The notes: a model not told the origin generated them from the sequence alone. Positions 28,115-37,936 are shown, numbered from the stretch's first letter. The stretch is 40,112 bases of DNA from Methylophilaceae bacterium (GCA_014378915.1 JACMMS010000068.1:1-40112); one strand, 5' to 3'. A program made the numbers and translations.

Positions 28115-28768
28115 ATGAAACAAACAGAAATCGCAGTAGTAGATTATGGTATGGGCAATTTGCGCTCAGTGTCTAAAGCGTTGGAGCATGTTGCCCCTAA
28201 TGCGCATGTGATTGTAACGAGTGAAGCCGAACACATACTCAATGCCAGCCATGTAGTGTTTCCAGGGCAGGGCGCCATGCCAGATTGCATGCGTGAGTTA
28301 GATAGCCGAGGTTTGCGTGATGCAGTAACGCAGTCCTATAAAACTAAGCCATTTTTAGGGATTTGTATTGGTTTGCAAATGCTCTTTGAGCAATCTGAAG
28401 AAGGCAATGTGCCAGGCTTAGGTTTACTAAAGGGTTCTGTTAAGCGTTTTGCTACTGAGTACATGATGGACGCTAACGGGGGCAAACTTAAAGTGCCGCA
28501 TATGGGTTGGAATCAAGTGACTCAGCAAAAAAATACACACCCGTTGTGGCACAACATCGCTGATAACGCGCGCTTTTATTATGTGCATAGTTATTATGTA
28601 CAACCAGAAGATAACACCATAATAGCAGGCTACAGTGAATACCCTAAACGGTTCACTAGCGCGGTTGCAACTAATAATGTGTTTGCAGTGCAATTCCATC
28701 CAGAAAAAAGTGCTGCGGCAGGTTTGCAATTGCTCAGTAATTTTGTAGGCTGGGATGGTAAAATTTAA
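28115..28768 (+). CDS. hisH: Imidazole glycerol phosphate synthase glutaminase subunit HisH
   Basis: Class I glutamine amidotransferase that supplies ammonia to HisF. VDYGMGNLRSVSKALE at the N-terminus, FPGQGAMPDCM, nucleophile Cys in FLGICIGLQMLFEQSEEG, and His/Glu of the triad in VQFHPEKS. The 217-residue length is normal. It lies 49 bases after hisB. Confidence 0.96.
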   Translation: MKQTEIAVVDYGMGNLRSVSKALEHVAPNAHVIVTSEAEHILNASHVVFPGQGAMPDCMRELDSRGLRDAVTQSYKTKPFLGICIGLQMLFEQSEEGNVPGLGLLKGSVKRFATEYMMDANGGKLKVPHMGWNQVTQQKNTHPLWHNIADNARFYYVHSYYVQPEDNTIIAGYSEYPKRFTSAVATNNVFAVQFHPEKSAAAGLQLLSNFVGWDGKI

Positions 28769-28838
28769 CATCATATAAAGTAATTTATACTAATTCATTC
28801 AATTTACTATTCTATTTATTTATTACATTCAATTCATT

Positions 28839-29582
28839 ATGTTAATTATTCCAGCAATCGATTTAAAAGATGGTCACTGTGTTAGGCTCAAACAAGGCTT
28901 AATGGCAGAATCAACTGTATTCTCAGAAGATCCGGGTGCAATGGCGCGACATTGGGTAGAGCTTGGTGGTAAACGTTTACATTTAGTCGACTTAAATGGT
29001 GCGTTTGCTGGCAAGCCTATTAACGAAGCCGCTATTAAAGCGATTGTTAAAAGTGTGGGTGGTGATATTCCTATTCAACTAGGTGGCGGTATTCGTGATT
29101 TAGATACCATTGAACGCTACTTAGATAGTGGTATTGACTATGTCATTATCGGCACCGCAGCAGTGAAAAACCCAGGATTTTTACATGAGGCATGTGATGC
29201 ATTTCCAGGTCAAGTCATGGTTGGTCTAGATGCAAAAGAGGGCAAAGTTGCAGTCGATGGCTGGTCTAAACTAACAGGTCACGACGTAATTGATTTAGCC
29301 AAAAAGTTTGAAGATTATGGTGTGAGTTCTATTGTATATACTGATATCGGTCGAGATGGCATGTTAACGGGTGTGAATATTGAGGCAACAGTGGCTTTAG
29401 CCCAAGCTTTAACAATTCCAGTAATTGCATCAGGTGGTGTCACTAATTTGGAAGACGTAAGGCGTCTTTGCGCTGTCGCTAGTGAGGGTATTATTGGCAC
29501 AATTACAGGACGTGCGATTTATGAAGGCACATTAGATTTTGCCGAAGCACAAAAACTTGCTGATGAGCTTAGTGCTAAGTAA
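28839..29582 (+). CDS. hisA: ProFAR isomerase HisA
   Basis: Phosphoribosylformimino-AICAR-phosphate isomerase, a beta-alpha barrel. [17 protein letters not shown] carries the first catalytic Asp and [12 protein letters not shown] the second. IQLGGGIRD and [11 protein letters not shown] are the phosphate-binding loops. The 247-residue length is usual. It lies 70 bases after hisH and 14 before hisF. Confidence 0.96.
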   Translation: MLIIPAIDLKDGHCVRLKQGLMAESTVFSEDPGAMARHWVELGGKRLHLVDLNGAFAGKPINEAAIKAIVKSVGGDIPIQLGGGIRDLDTIERYLDSGIDYVIIGTAAVKNPGFLHEACDAFPGQVMVGLDAKEGKVAVDGWSKLTGHDVIDLAKKFEDYGVSSIVYTDIGRDGMLTGVNIEATVALAQALTIPVIASGGVTNLEDVRRLCAVASEGIIGTITGRAIYEGTLDFAEAQKLADELSAK

Positions 29583-29596
29583 ATGAGTCCGGAAAT

Positions 29597-30367
29597 ATGA
29601 GTTTAGCTAAGCGCATCATTCCTTGTCTCGACGTAACTAATGGTCGAGTCGTAAAAGGTATTAACTTTTTAGAATTGCGCGATGCGGGCGACCCTGTTGA
29701 GATTGCACGCCGTTATGACGAGCAAGGCGCGGATGAACTCACGTTTTTGGATATAACAGCAAGCTCAGATAATCGTGGGTTGATTTTAGGTATTGTCGAG
29801 CAAGTGGCTTCGCAAGTGTTTATTCCACTCACTGTTGGCGGTGGCGTGCGTGAGGTTGAAGATGTACGCAGGCTGCTTAATGCAGGTGCAGATAAAGTGA
29901 GTATCAACACCACTGCAGTGGTGAATCCACAAATGGTAAAAGATGCTGCAAGCCGTTTTGGCTCACAGTGTATTGTGGTGGCGATTGATGTTAAACAAGT
30001 TGGTGATGCTATTAATCCTCGATGGGAAGTATTTACTCATGGCGGCCGTAAAGCTACAGGGCTAGAAGCTGTGGCTTGGGCTAAACACATGGTAAGTTTA
30101 GGAGCAGGCGAATTATTGGTGACTAGTATGGACCGTGATGGCACTAAAATAGGATTTAACAACCCATTAAACAAAGCGATTTCAAATGCAGTAGATGTGC
30201 CAATTATTGCTTCTGGTGGCGTGGGTAACCTGCAACATTTGGTCGACGGTGTAAAAGTTGGCGGAGCAGATGCAGTGCTAGCTGCGAGTATTTTTCACTA
30301 TGGTGAATTTACAGTACAACAGGCTAAACAGTATATGCAACAACATGGTGTTGAGGTCAGAACTTGA
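29597..30367 (+). CDS. hisF: Imidazole glycerol phosphate synthase cyclase subunit HisF
   Basis: Cyclase partner of HisH, a barrel related to His[19 protein letters not shown] has the first catalytic Asp, [13 protein letters not shown] the second; [17 protein letters not shown] and [12 protein letters not shown] bind phosphate. The 256-residue length is standard. Its TGA overlaps the hisI start (TTGA), indicating coupling. Confidence 0.97.
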   Translation: MSLAKRIIPCLDVTNGRVVKGINFLELRDAGDPVEIARRYDEQGADELTFLDITASSDNRGLILGIVEQVASQVFIPLTVGGGVREVEDVRRLLNAGADKVSINTTAVVNPQMVKDAASRFGSQCIVVAIDVKQVGDAINPRWEVFTHGGRKATGLEAVAWAKHMVSLGAGELLVTSMDRDGTKIGFNNPLNKAISNAVDVPIIASGGVGNLQHLVDGVKVGGADAVLAASIFHYGEFTVQQAKQYMQQHGVEVRT

Positions 30368-30768
30368 ACTGGTTAGATCAAGTTCATTTTGATGTAAATG
30401 GTTTAGTGCCTGTGATTGCACAAGAGCATGGCAGCAATAAAGTGCTGATGTTTGCGTGGATGAACCGCGAAGCGTTAGAACTCACGGCGCAGAGTAAACA
30501 AGCCGTGTATTGGTCACGATCTCGTAATAAATTATGGCGTAAAGGTGAAGAGTCTGGTCATCAGCAACTAGTCCATGAGATCCACTTAGACTGTGATGAA
30601 GATGTTATCTTGTTAGAAGTTGAACAAGTTGGTGGAATTGCTTGCCATACAGGAAGGCATAATTGCTTCTTTAAGAGATTAGAAGATGCCGACTCTAGTA
30701 AACCAGCATGGAAAGTTGACAAACCGATTATCAAAAATCCTGAAGAAATTTATAACAGAAAAGCATGA
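30364..30768 (+). CDS. hisI: Phosphoribosyl-AMP cyclohydrolase HisI
   Basis: Zinc enzyme that opens the adenine ring of phosphoribosyl-AMP. [44 protein letters not shown] and the metal ligands in [10 protein letters not shown] are all present. It is a stand-alone protein of 134 residues rather than the enterobacterial HisIE fusion. The start is TTG 30364, overlapping the end of hisF by 4 bases; its own stop overlaps the hisE start (ATGA). Confidence 0.96.
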   Translation: MNWLDQVHFDVNGLVPVIAQEHGSNKVLMFAWMNREALELTAQSKQAVYWSRSRNKLWRKGEESGHQQLVHEIHLDCDEDVILLEVEQVGGIACHTGRHNCFFKRLEDADSSKPAWKVDKPIIKNPEEIYNRKA

Positions 30769-31082
30769 GTGATATTTTAGAAAGATTGAGTGAGCTACTA
30801 GAGCAACGTAAAAATGCAGACCCAAACACATCTTACGTGGCTAAGTTATATTCAAAAGGCATGGACAGCATCTTAAAAAAGGTGGGTGAAGAAGCTACTG
30901 AGGTTGTGATTGCCGCTAAAGATAATGATAAAGAGCAGATTATTTATGAAACGGCAGACTTGTGGTTTCATACCCTAATTATGTTAGCTAAGGCTGACTT
31001 AAAGCTACAAGACGTGCTCGATGAGTTGGCGCGACGCGAGGGTTTGTCTGGTATTGCAGAGAAAGAAAGTCGGACAAGGTAA
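30765..31082 (+). CDS. hisE: Phosphoribosyl-ATP pyrophosphatase HisE
   Basis: All-helical MazG-like enzyme converting phosphoribosyl-ATP to phosphoribosyl-AMP. [31 protein letters not shown] and [14 protein letters not shown] are the metal-binding helices. The 105-residue length is normal. It overlaps hisI by 4 bases and its TAA overlaps the ATG of hinT by one base, so hinT is translationally coupled to the his block. Confidence 0.95.
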   Translation: MSDILERLSELLEQRKNADPNTSYVAKLYSKGMDSILKKVGEEATEVVIAAKDNDKEQIIYETADLWFHTLIMLAKADLKLQDVLDELARREGLSGIAEKESRTR

Positions 31083-31420
31083 TGGCTGAAGATTGTATAT
31101 TTTGTAAAATTATAGCAGGTAGTATCCTTACGAAGAAAATTTACGAAGATGATGATGTAGTTGCGTTTATCGATATTAAACCAATCGCACCTGTGCATTT
31201 TATGATAGTGCCAAAACTGCATGTTGGCAGCTTGCAAGATTGCCAGCCAGCTCAGCAAGATTTATTGGGAAAAATATTGTTATTAGCCCCAAAACTAGCT
31301 TTAGAGCAAGGTTTGAAAGGCTTTCGCACCATGATTAATACTGGTGCAGAAGGCGGGCAAGAGGTCTTTCACTTGCACGTGCATATATTTGGTGGCGGAG
31401 AAATTTTGCCTAAGATATAA
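31082..31420 (+). CDS. hinT: HIT-family purine nucleoside phosphoramidase HinT
   Basis: Small nucleotide hydrolase of the histidine triad family. CIFCKIIAGSI at the N-terminus, AFIDIKPIAPVHFMIVPKLH in the middle and the triad FHLHVHIFGGG at the end. The 112-residue length is typical. It overlaps the hisE stop and precedes tatA by 76 bases. Confidence 0.94.
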   Translation: MAEDCIFCKIIAGSILTKKIYEDDDVVAFIDIKPIAPVHFMIVPKLHVGSLQDCQPAQQDLLGKILLLAPKLALEQGLKGFRTMINTGAEGGQEVFHLHVHIFGGGEILPKI

Positions 31421-31496
31421 AGTCTCTGAATCGTAGATGCGTTTAAGTTAGGGTCTTGCGAAATTCGTTCAATTAAGATTTAATTAGGAGAGCAAC

Positions 31497-31712
31497 ATGG
31501 GTTCATTTAGTATTTGGCATTGGTTGATTGTGTTAGTGATTGTGGTGTTGATTTTTGGCACAAAAAAACTTCGCAATATCGGTAGTGATTTAGGTGGAGC
31601 AGTAAAGGAATTTAAAGAAGCGGTCAATGATGGTAAAAAAGAGCAAGTTACAGATAGTTCCGGCAACACCTTTGAAGGTGAAGTAACGCAAAAGTCTGAG
31701 AAAAAAGTTTAA
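31497..31712 (+). CDS. tatA: Twin-arginine translocase subunit TatA
   Basis: Pore-forming subunit of the Tat pathway, which exports folded proteins. A single N-terminal membrane helix ([16 protein letters not shown]) is followed by [20 protein letters not shown], the family amphipathic helix, and a charged tail. AGGAG lies upstream of the start. 71 residues. First gene of tatABC. Confidence 0.95.
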   Translation: MGSFSIWHWLIVLVIVVLIFGTKKLRNIGSDLGGAVKEFKEAVNDGKKEQVTDSSGNTFEGEVTQKSEKKV

Positions 31713-31754
31713 CAGCTGTGATTCATTTAGTCAGTCTTACTATGAGATATCACT

Positions 31755-32285
31755 ATGTTTGATGTTTCATTTTCAGAGATGATGGTGATTGCGATTGTCG
31801 CACTTATTGTTATCGGCCCAGAAAAACTACCTAAAGTTGCCCGCACTATCGGGGCATTGGTTGGTCGTATGCAACGCTATGTCGCAACCGTTAAGGAAGA
31901 GGTAAGCCGAGAAACGCGGTTTGCGGAGCTTCAAGAATTGCAGGAAGAAATTAAACGAGGTGTTGAATCTGTCCGTGCAAACGTTGTGCAAAGCGTGCAG
32001 AGTATCGACCATGAAGTTCAGCAGCATGCGGGTGCCATCACTCAGCCCAATAGCTTAGCTACTGCTCCCCCAAGTGCTGACAATAAAATATTAGCCGATA
32101 AATCGACTACGCCAGATTTATTTGAAACAGCAGCCAATACACAAGCTGGTGTTTTGAAGTCAGCTAAAAAAATCACAGTTAGAAAGCCCAGAGCAAAGAA
32201 GTCAGCCGAATCGATTAATATTAAGGCTGTAGAAGAAAAAGCTCAGCCATTAGAAAATCTTACACCACATGAGCCAACAACTTAA
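31755..32285 (+). CDS. tatB: Twin-arginine translocase subunit TatB
   Basis: Signal-peptide receptor subunit together with TatC. MFDVSFSEMMVIAIVALIVI with the Glu at position 8 and GPEKLPKVARTIGALVGRMQ are the TatB hallmarks. A helical region follows, then a long C-terminal tail with a Lys/Ala-rich stretch (KKITVRKPRAKKSAES). 176 residues. It lies between tatA and tatC. Confidence 0.94.
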   Translation: MFDVSFSEMMVIAIVALIVIGPEKLPKVARTIGALVGRMQRYVATVKEEVSRETRFAELQELQEEIKRGVESVRANVVQSVQSIDHEVQQHAGAITQPNSLATAPPSADNKILADKSTTPDLFETAANTQAGVLKSAKKITVRKPRAKKSAESINIKAVEEKAQPLENLTPHEPTT

Positions 32286-32326
32286 GCGCTTGCAAGCCAA
32301 AAATTATTATAAATGAATAGCCAACA

Positions 32327-33061
32327 GTGACCCCCACCGATTCTTTTATCTCGCACTTGCTAGAACTTCGAAACCGCTTATTAAAAGTAGTGGTTGGCTT
32401 TTTAATTGTATTTATTGCATTATTTCCATTTTCCAATAAGATTTATGCGCTACTTGCCTACCCACTATTATCAAAAATGCCTGCTGGTGGGCAAATGATT
32501 GCAACGGCCGTTACTACGCCATTTTTTGTGCCAATGAAAGTGGCAATGCTGGCTGCTTTTGTCATTTCGTTACCAAATACTTTGTACCAAATCTGGTCAT
32601 TTATTGCTCCAGGTTTATATGCACATGAGAAAAAATTCATGCTGCCATTGGTTATTTTCAGTTCACTTTTATTTTTAGCAGGTATGTCGTTCGCTTATTT
32701 TTTAGTGTTCCCAGTCATTTTTGGTTTCATCGTTGGTACTGCGCCAAAAGGCGTTGCGGTGATGACCGATATAGGTAATTACTTGGATTTTGTCATTACC
32801 CTATTTATGGCGTTTGGCTTGGCTTTTGAAGTGCCAATTGCCGTAGTATTATTGGTGCGTTTTGGTTGGGTTAATATAAAAGCACTCAAAGACTCTCGCC
32901 CTTACGTGATTGTAGGGGCATTCATTATTGGCGCGATCTTTACACCGCCCGATATTATTTCTCAATTCATGTTAGCTGTACCTATGTGGTTGTTATATGA
33001 AGTTGGCATTTTAGTTTCTCAATTTATGCAACCTAAAGAAAATCTCATAGGTGATGCTTAG
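32327..33061 (+). CDS. tatC: Twin-arginine translocase subunit TatC
   Basis: Six-helix core receptor of the Tat translocase. FISHLLELRNRLLK at the N-terminus, LYQIWSFIAPGLYAHEKKF with the conserved signal-binding Glu region, FAYFLVFPVIFGFI and FGLAFEVPIAVVLLV are diagnostic. The start is GTG 32327. 244 residues. It ends 8 bases from the convergent protease gene. Confidence 0.96.
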   Translation: MTPTDSFISHLLELRNRLLKVVVGFLIVFIALFPFSNKIYALLAYPLLSKMPAGGQMIATAVTTPFFVPMKVAMLAAFVISLPNTLYQIWSFIAPGLYAHEKKFMLPLVIFSSLLFLAGMSFAYFLVFPVIFGFIVGTAPKGVAVMTDIGNYLDFVITLFMAFGLAFEVPIAVVLLVRFGWVNIKALKDSRPYVIVGAFIIGAIFTPPDIISQFMLAVPMWLLYEVGILVSQFMQPKENLIGDA

Positions 33062-33068
33062 ATAAAAA

Positions 33069-34229
33069 TTAATTCCTCGAATTGTTAATCTTTGGTCGTT
33101 TGCCAATATGAACCTCAATATCAAATTCTTTAAAGGAGCGTGCGATTTTAAGCGTTGCGTTTTTATTAGGTTTTAAACCGGAGATTAAATTCAGCATACT
33201 ATTACTATCTAAAACTTCTTTACCATCAATTGCCAACAAAATATCACCTGCCTTTAAGCCGGCTTTTTCCGCAGGGCTATTGCGCAAAATACCTGCAATC
33301 AATGAGCCGTGGTTTTGATTTAATCTAAACGATTCTGCAAGCTCTGGTGTAATGTCTTGTGCTTCTATGCCTATCCACCCACGTGTCACACTGCCGTCGC
33401 TAATAATTTGCTGCATCACTTGCTGAGCGATGTTGGCTGGTATAGCAAAACCTATGCCCATAGAGCCACCATTACGTGAGTAAATAGCGCTGTTTACTCC
33501 TACCAAATTACCCTCGGCATTGATGAGTGCGCCACCTGAGTTGCCTGGGTTAATAGAAGCGTCAGTTTGTATGAAGTTTTCAAAAGTGTTAATACCTAGG
33601 TGATTACGACCGAGTGCACTCACAATGCCTTGCGTCACAGTTTGTCCGACGCCAAAAGGGTTGCCTATGGCTAAAACTACATCCCCAACATTGAGCTTGT
33701 TTGAGCTAGCAAATGTAATCGCGGGTAAATTATCGGCATCTACTTTAATCACAGCTAAGTCGGTTTCTGGATCTGTGCCAACCACTTTTGCTGACATTTT
33801 TCTACCATCCGCCATAGCGATTTCAATTTCATCTGCTGATGCCACTACATGATCGTTGGTTAAAATTAATCCTTGTTCACTCACAATAACACCAGAGCCT
33901 AAGCTGCTATCTGATTGATTTTCCCCATCATCTTGCTGCTGATCCTCAAAAAATTTTTTAAATAATGGGTCTTCCATATATTGTTGATGAGGATTGAGGC
34001 GTGCTTTTTTTCGAGTAAAAATATTTACTACTGCTGGCATGGCTTTTTTAGCCGCCATACTATAGGAAGTAGGTGCTGTCATTGAAGCAGTCGTATTTAA
34101 ATGCTCCTGTTTTACAACGACAACTGCTTCTTTAGTATTTAGAAATTGTGGATTGAAAAAACGAATAACCACCACAATAGCAAGACAAGCTGTGACAGTT
34201 TGTGCAAAAATAAGCCAAAATTTACGCAT
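33069..34229 (-). CDS. DegS/DegQ-type trypsin-like serine protease with one PDZ domain
   Basis: Envelope quality-control or regulatory protease. An N-terminal hydrophobic anchor (FWLIFAQTVTACLAIVVVIR) lacks a clear signal-peptidase site. The catalytic triad is His in LTNDHVVASADEIEI, Asp in DPETDLAVIKVD, and Ser in QTDASINPGNSGGALIN. A single PDZ domain follows (GLKAGDILLAIDGKEVLDSN). One PDZ and a membrane anchor resemble DegS, which starts sigma-E activation by cleaving anti-sigma factor, but single-PDZ DegQ-like proteases are common in betaproteobacteria and no rse genes are nearby, so I leave the symbol blank. It diverges from the NIF3-family gene. Confidence 0.9.
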   Translation of the reverse strand: MRKFWLIFAQTVTACLAIVVVIRFFNPQFLNTKEAVVVVKQEHLNTTASMTAPTSYSMAAKKAMPAVVNIFTRKKARLNPHQQYMEDPLFKKFFEDQQQDDGENQSDSSLGSGVIVSEQGLILTNDHVVASADEIEIAMADGRKMSAKVVGTDPETDLAVIKVDADNLPAITFASSNKLNVGDVVLAIGNPFGVGQTVTQGIVSALGRNHLGINTFENFIQTDASINPGNSGGALINAEGNLVGVNSAIYSRNGGSMGIGFAIPANIAQQVMQQIISDGSVTRGWIGIEAQDITPELAESFRLNQNHGSLIAGILRNSPAEKAGLKAGDILLAIDGKEVLDSNSMLNLISGLKPNKNATLKIARSFKEFDIEVHIGKRPKINNSRN

Positions 34230-34282
34230 GAATGAATTTAGAATAACTTTTATGTATTAAAACAATAGTATAAGTGAAAATC

Positions 34283-35029
34283 ATGAACATTAACGACTTA
34301 GTTTTTTATTTAAACACTATGCTTACACCTGAAAAATTTAAAGATTACTGCCCAAATGGATTGCAGGTCCAAGGTCGTCCAACTATTAATAAAATAGTCA
34401 CAGGGGTGACAGCTAGCATGGCACTATTAGAAGCAGCTAAGTCTGAAAATGCTGATCTAATACTAGTGCATCATGGCTATTTTTGGCGGGGCGAAATGCC
34501 AGAAATTGTTGGTATAAAACAAAAGCGTATTAAATTCTTATTAGAAAATGACCTCAATTTATTAGCGTATCATTTGCCATTAGATGCGCATGATCAATTT
34601 GGCAATAATGTGCAATTGGGGAAATTACTCAATTTCAATTTAACTAAATGGGCGGGTGAAAATAATATTTTGGCGGTAGGCAGTCTCAAACAACCACAAA
34701 CTTTAGCTGAACTGGGACAAGCAATTGCTATTGGTTTGCAACGTGAGCCGCAAGTGATTGGTAATTTAGCTAAAGCAATAAAAAGTGTTGCTTGGTGCAC
34801 AGGTGCAGCACAGGGCTATATGGAGCAGGCAATTGCAAATGGCGTTGATGTATTTATTAGCGGTGAAATTTCGGAACAAACGGTACATTTGGCACTCGAA
34901 TCTGGCGTGGCATATATTGCTGCTGGGCATCACGCGACTGAAAAGTATGGCGTACAAGCACTGGGGGGACATTTGGCACAAAAGTTTGGCATAAATCATG
35001 TATTTATAAACATAGATAATCCAGTTTAA
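34283..35029 (+). CDS. NIF3/YbgI-family dinuclear metal protein
   Basis: Toroidal hexameric protein with a two-metal site, of uncertain function (sometimes annotated GTP cyclohydrolase I type 2). Metal-ligand motifs are visible: LVHHGYFWRG, AYHLPLDAHDQFGNN, VFISGEISEQTVH and AAGHHATEKYGVQAL. ATG 34283 is preferred (AAGTGA about 6 bases upstream); GTG 34274 is the alternative. About 248 residues, normal for the family. Confidence 0.9.
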   Translation: MNINDLVFYLNTMLTPEKFKDYCPNGLQVQGRPTINKIVTGVTASMALLEAAKSENADLILVHHGYFWRGEMPEIVGIKQKRIKFLLENDLNLLAYHLPLDAHDQFGNNVQLGKLLNFNLTKWAGENNILAVGSLKQPQTLAELGQAIAIGLQREPQVIGNLAKAIKSVAWCTGAAQGYMEQAIANGVDVFISGEISEQTVHLALESGVAYIAAGHHATEKYGVQALGGHLAQKFGINHVFINIDNPV

Positions 35030-35179
35030 GTTTATTATTTTCAATGACTTATGCAATTAAATTTTATTTTTTTGTTTAAAAGTCGTAATATAGCTGGTTG
35101 GAAGAATAAATGTTTATTTCAACAATCACGCTAATTTATATAGTTAAACGCCTTAATCTAGGCAGAGCATGGGATAAAA

Positions 35180-35881
35180 ATGTCAGACAAACCAATTGAC
35201 AACTTAGCTGCAAAAAATCCACAAGATAATATGCAAGCTAATCACAGTAAAAATGTAGGTTCCTTAGTAAAAGATGATGTAGATGCTGATAAACGCCAGT
35301 TTTTAGTCATGGCGACTGCTGGTTTGGGCGTAGTAGGTGCTGCGGCTGTTGCACTGCCTTTTGTTGGTAGCATGTTGCCTAGCGAGCGTGCTAAAGCCGC
35401 TGGTGCACCAGTTGAAGTGGATGTGAGTAAGATTTCGCCAGGCGCGATGATTACAGCTGAATGGCGTGGTAAGCCAGTATGGGTCATTAATCGTACACCT
35501 GAAATGATTGCAGAATTGGCTAAACCAGAACACTTACAGAAGCTATCAGATCCACTATGTAATGTGGAATCACAACAACCTAGTTATTGCAAAAATGCTA
35601 ATCGTTCTATTGATGATAAAAATTTAGCCGTGATAGTCGGCATTTGCACACATTTAGGCTGTTCCCCTTCTGCAAAAATGGCCATGAAAGGTGATATGGG
35701 CGAAAACTGGACGGGCGGTTTCTTCTGCCCTTGTCATGGTTCTAAATTTGATTTGGCAGGCCGCGTTCTTAAAGGCTCTCCAGCCCCAATCAACTTGGTT
35801 ATTCCTCCTTACAAATATCTTGACGACAACACTTTGGTGATTGGTGAAGATGTAACAGATAGCAAAAAGGCAGCGGCATAA
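35180..35881 (+). CDS. petA: Ubiquinol-cytochrome c reductase Rieske iron-sulfur subunit
   Basis: Carries the high-potential [2Fe-2S] cluster of the bc1 complex. Cluster ligands are in CTHLGC and CPCHGS. The N-terminus has a membrane anchor (GLGVVGAAAVALPFVGSM) preceded by DKRQFLVMATAG, a Tat-type signal in which the first Arg is Lys (Lys38-Arg39). SERAKAAGAPVEVDVS after the anchor is typical of betaproteobacterial Rieske proteins. The 37 residues before the motif are a longer leader than I expect. It overlaps petB by one base (TAATG). Confidence 0.96.
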   Translation: MSDKPIDNLAAKNPQDNMQANHSKNVGSLVKDDVDADKRQFLVMATAGLGVVGAAAVALPFVGSMLPSERAKAAGAPVEVDVSKISPGAMITAEWRGKPVWVINRTPEMIAELAKPEHLQKLSDPLCNVESQQPSYCKNANRSIDDKNLAVIVGICTHLGCSPSAKMAMKGDMGENWTGGFFCPCHGSKFDLAGRVLKGSPAPINLVIPPYKYLDDNTLVIGEDVTDSKKAAA

Positions 35882-37170
35882 TGGCAAATTTAGATTTAAG
35901 CAAAAAAGCAACAGCCTTACTTGGCTGGGTAGATGATCGATTTCCACTGACAAGCAATATCAAAACCCATTTAACTGAGTATTACGCACCAAAAAACTTT
36001 AATTTTTGGTATTACTTTGGCGCGCTGGCATTACTAGTCTTAGTGATGCAGATTTTGACAGGCATCTTCCTAACTATGAACTACAAGCCAGATGCTGATT
36101 TAGCTTTTGCTTCGGTTGAATACATCATGCGCGATGTGACGGGAGGCTGGCTAATTCGTTATATGCACTCCACAGGTGCGTCTATGTTCTTTGTGGTGAT
36201 TTATTTGCACATGTTCCGCGGTGTGATTTACGGTTCATACCGAACGCCACGTGAGTTAATTTGGTTGTTTGGTGTGGGCATCTTTTTGGTGTTGATGGGT
36301 GAAGCATTTTTTGGCTACCTATTACCTTGGGGCCAAATGTCGTATTGGGGTGCGCAGGTGATTGTCAATCTGTTCAGTAGCATCCCATTTATTGGCCCTG
36401 ATGTATCGGAGTGGCTACGTGGTGATTATTTAATCTCAGATGCTACGCTTAATCGCTTCTTTGCCTTTCATGTGATTGCATTGCCACTGGTTCTTTTAGG
36501 TTTGGTGGTATCTCATTTAATTGCTTTGCATGAAGTGGGTTCAAATAATCCCGATGGTGTAGAAATCAAAAAGAATAAAGATCCAGTCACGCATGTGCCA
36601 TTAGACGGCATTCCATTTCACCCCTATTACACGGTGAAAGATTTGGTTGGCGTTTCTGTATTCTTAATTGTATTTAGTGCCATTATTTTCTTTGCCCCTG
36701 AAATGGGTGGGTATTTCTTAGAAGCTAATAATTTTGTACCCGCTGATTCTCTTAAAACACCAGCGCATATTGCACCAGTTTGGTATTTCACGCCTTACTA
36801 CTCAATTTTGCGCGCTGTACCACCTATTCTAAACTCGCAATTTCCTGGTGTAGCTGCAATGGGCTTGTCGGTCATGGTGTTTGCGTTGTTGCCTTGGTTA
36901 GATAAAGGTAAAGTAAAATCAATCCGCTATCGTGGTGCTTTGTATAAAAAATGGTTAGCAGCTTTTATTGTGAGTTTCTTAATATTAGGCTACCTGGGTA
37001 CTGTACCTTCAACTGTTTGGGGGCAGTTTGGTAGTTGGTTGAGTGGTGCGGATCGCGCAACTGTGATTGCTCGCATCTTTACTGTGGTGTATTTCTCATT
37101 CTTTATTTTTATGCCGCTCTATACCAAAAGGGATAAAACCAAGGCTGTACCAGAAAGAGTAGTTTATTAA
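35881..37170 (+). CDS. petB: Ubiquinol-cytochrome c reductase cytochrome b subunit
   Basis: Membrane core of the bc1 complex, holding two b haems and both quinone sites. GGWLIRYMHSTGASMFFVVI and HMFRG give the first haem ligands; FFAFHVIALPLVLLGLVVSH gives the second pair. LPWGQMSYWGAQV and the Qo-site PEWY-like motif (here PVWYFTPYYSIL) are present; in this lineage the motif is commonly PxWY. 429 residues, full length including the C-terminal subunit IV part. Coupled to petA; petC starts 2 bases after its stop. Confidence 0.97.
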   Translation: MANLDLSKKATALLGWVDDRFPLTSNIKTHLTEYYAPKNFNFWYYFGALALLVLVMQILTGIFLTMNYKPDADLAFASVEYIMRDVTGGWLIRYMHSTGASMFFVVIYLHMFRGVIYGSYRTPRELIWLFGVGIFLVLMGEAFFGYLLPWGQMSYWGAQVIVNLFSSIPFIGPDVSEWLRGDYLISDATLNRFFAFHVIALPLVLLGLVVSHLIALHEVGSNNPDGVEIKKNKDPVTHVPLDGIPFHPYYTVKDLVGVSVFLIVFSAIIFFAPEMGGYFLEANNFVPADSLKTPAHIAPVWYFTPYYSILRAVPPILNSQFPGVAAMGLSVMVFALLPWLDKGKVKSIRYRGALYKKWLAAFIVSFLILGYLGTVPSTVWGQFGSWLSGADRATVIARIFTVVYFSFFIFMPLYTKRDKTKAVPERVVY

Positions 37171-37172
37171 TC

Positions 37173-37889
37173 ATGAAAAATAATATGAAAAAATTTCTAT
37201 TGTTTGTCAGCATATTGGCGAGTGTGCTGCCAATATTTGCAATTGCAAACGAAGAAGTGGCTCTAGATAAAGCGCCTATCGATTCATCCAACAAAGAATC
37301 GCTTCAACGTGGCGCGCGCACTTTTGTGAATTACTGTTTAAATTGTCACAGTGCTAGCTATATGCGTTATAACCGACTGATGGATATAGGTTTAACAGAA
37401 AAGCAAATTAAAGATAATTTACTTTTTGCTGCCGATAAAGTGGGTGACCCTATGAAATCAACCATGGATAAAAAAGAAGCCAAGGGCTGGTTGGGCGTTG
37501 CGCCGCCAGATTTATCAGTGGAGGTGCGTGCACGTGGGGTTGATTGGATTTATAGCTATATGCGCAGTTTTTACCGTGATAACACGCGTCCAACAGGTTG
37601 GAATAACGTAGTTTACGATAAAGTCGCCATGCCACATGTGTTTTGGCAATTACAAGGAGAGCAGGCGTTTGATCATGAAACGCACAAACTCACGTTAGTT
37701 AAAGCTGGCACATTATCAGTAAAAGACTACGACTCATTAGTAGCTAATTTGGTTAACTACATGGCTTTTATGGCAGAGCCAGCAAAAGCTAAACGTCAGC
37801 ACATGGGGTGGTTCGTATTGCTGTTTCTAGGTGCTCTATTGGTGCTTACTTACAAACTCAAAAAAGAGTTCTGGAAAGATATTAAATAA
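37173..37889 (+). CDS. petC: Ubiquinol-cytochrome c reductase cytochrome c1 subunit
   Basis: Periplasmic c-type haem subunit anchored by a C-terminal helix. A Sec signal (FLLFVSILASVLPIFAIA) is followed by FVNYCLNCHSASYMRYNRL with the CLNCH haem site, VAPPDLSVEVRARGVDWIYS, and the axial Met region KVAMPHVFWQLQG. The anchor is MGWFVLLFLGALLVLTYKLK near the end. 238 residues. Haem attachment would use ResB/CcsA. A terminator follows at 37905. Confidence 0.96.
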   Translation: MKNNMKKFLLFVSILASVLPIFAIANEEVALDKAPIDSSNKESLQRGARTFVNYCLNCHSASYMRYNRLMDIGLTEKQIKDNLLFAADKVGDPMKSTMDKKEAKGWLGVAPPDLSVEVRARGVDWIYSYMRSFYRDNTRPTGWNNVVYDKVAMPHVFWQLQGEQAFDHETHKLTLVKAGTLSVKDYDSLVANLVNYMAFMAEPAKAKRQHMGWFVLLFLGALLVLTYKLKKEFWKDIK

Positions 37890-37904
37890 AGCAATAGTGA
37901 ACAT

Positions 37905-37936
37905 AGCTTACAAATTTACTTTGTAAGCTGGTTTTA
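37905..37936 (+). terminator. Intrinsic terminator after petC
   Basis: AGCTTACAAA (37905-37914) and TTTGTAAGCT (37920-37929) form a perfect 10-bp stem with a 5-base loop, followed by GGTTTTAATT. The T-tract is moderate, so partial read-through into sspA is possible. Confidence 0.75.
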
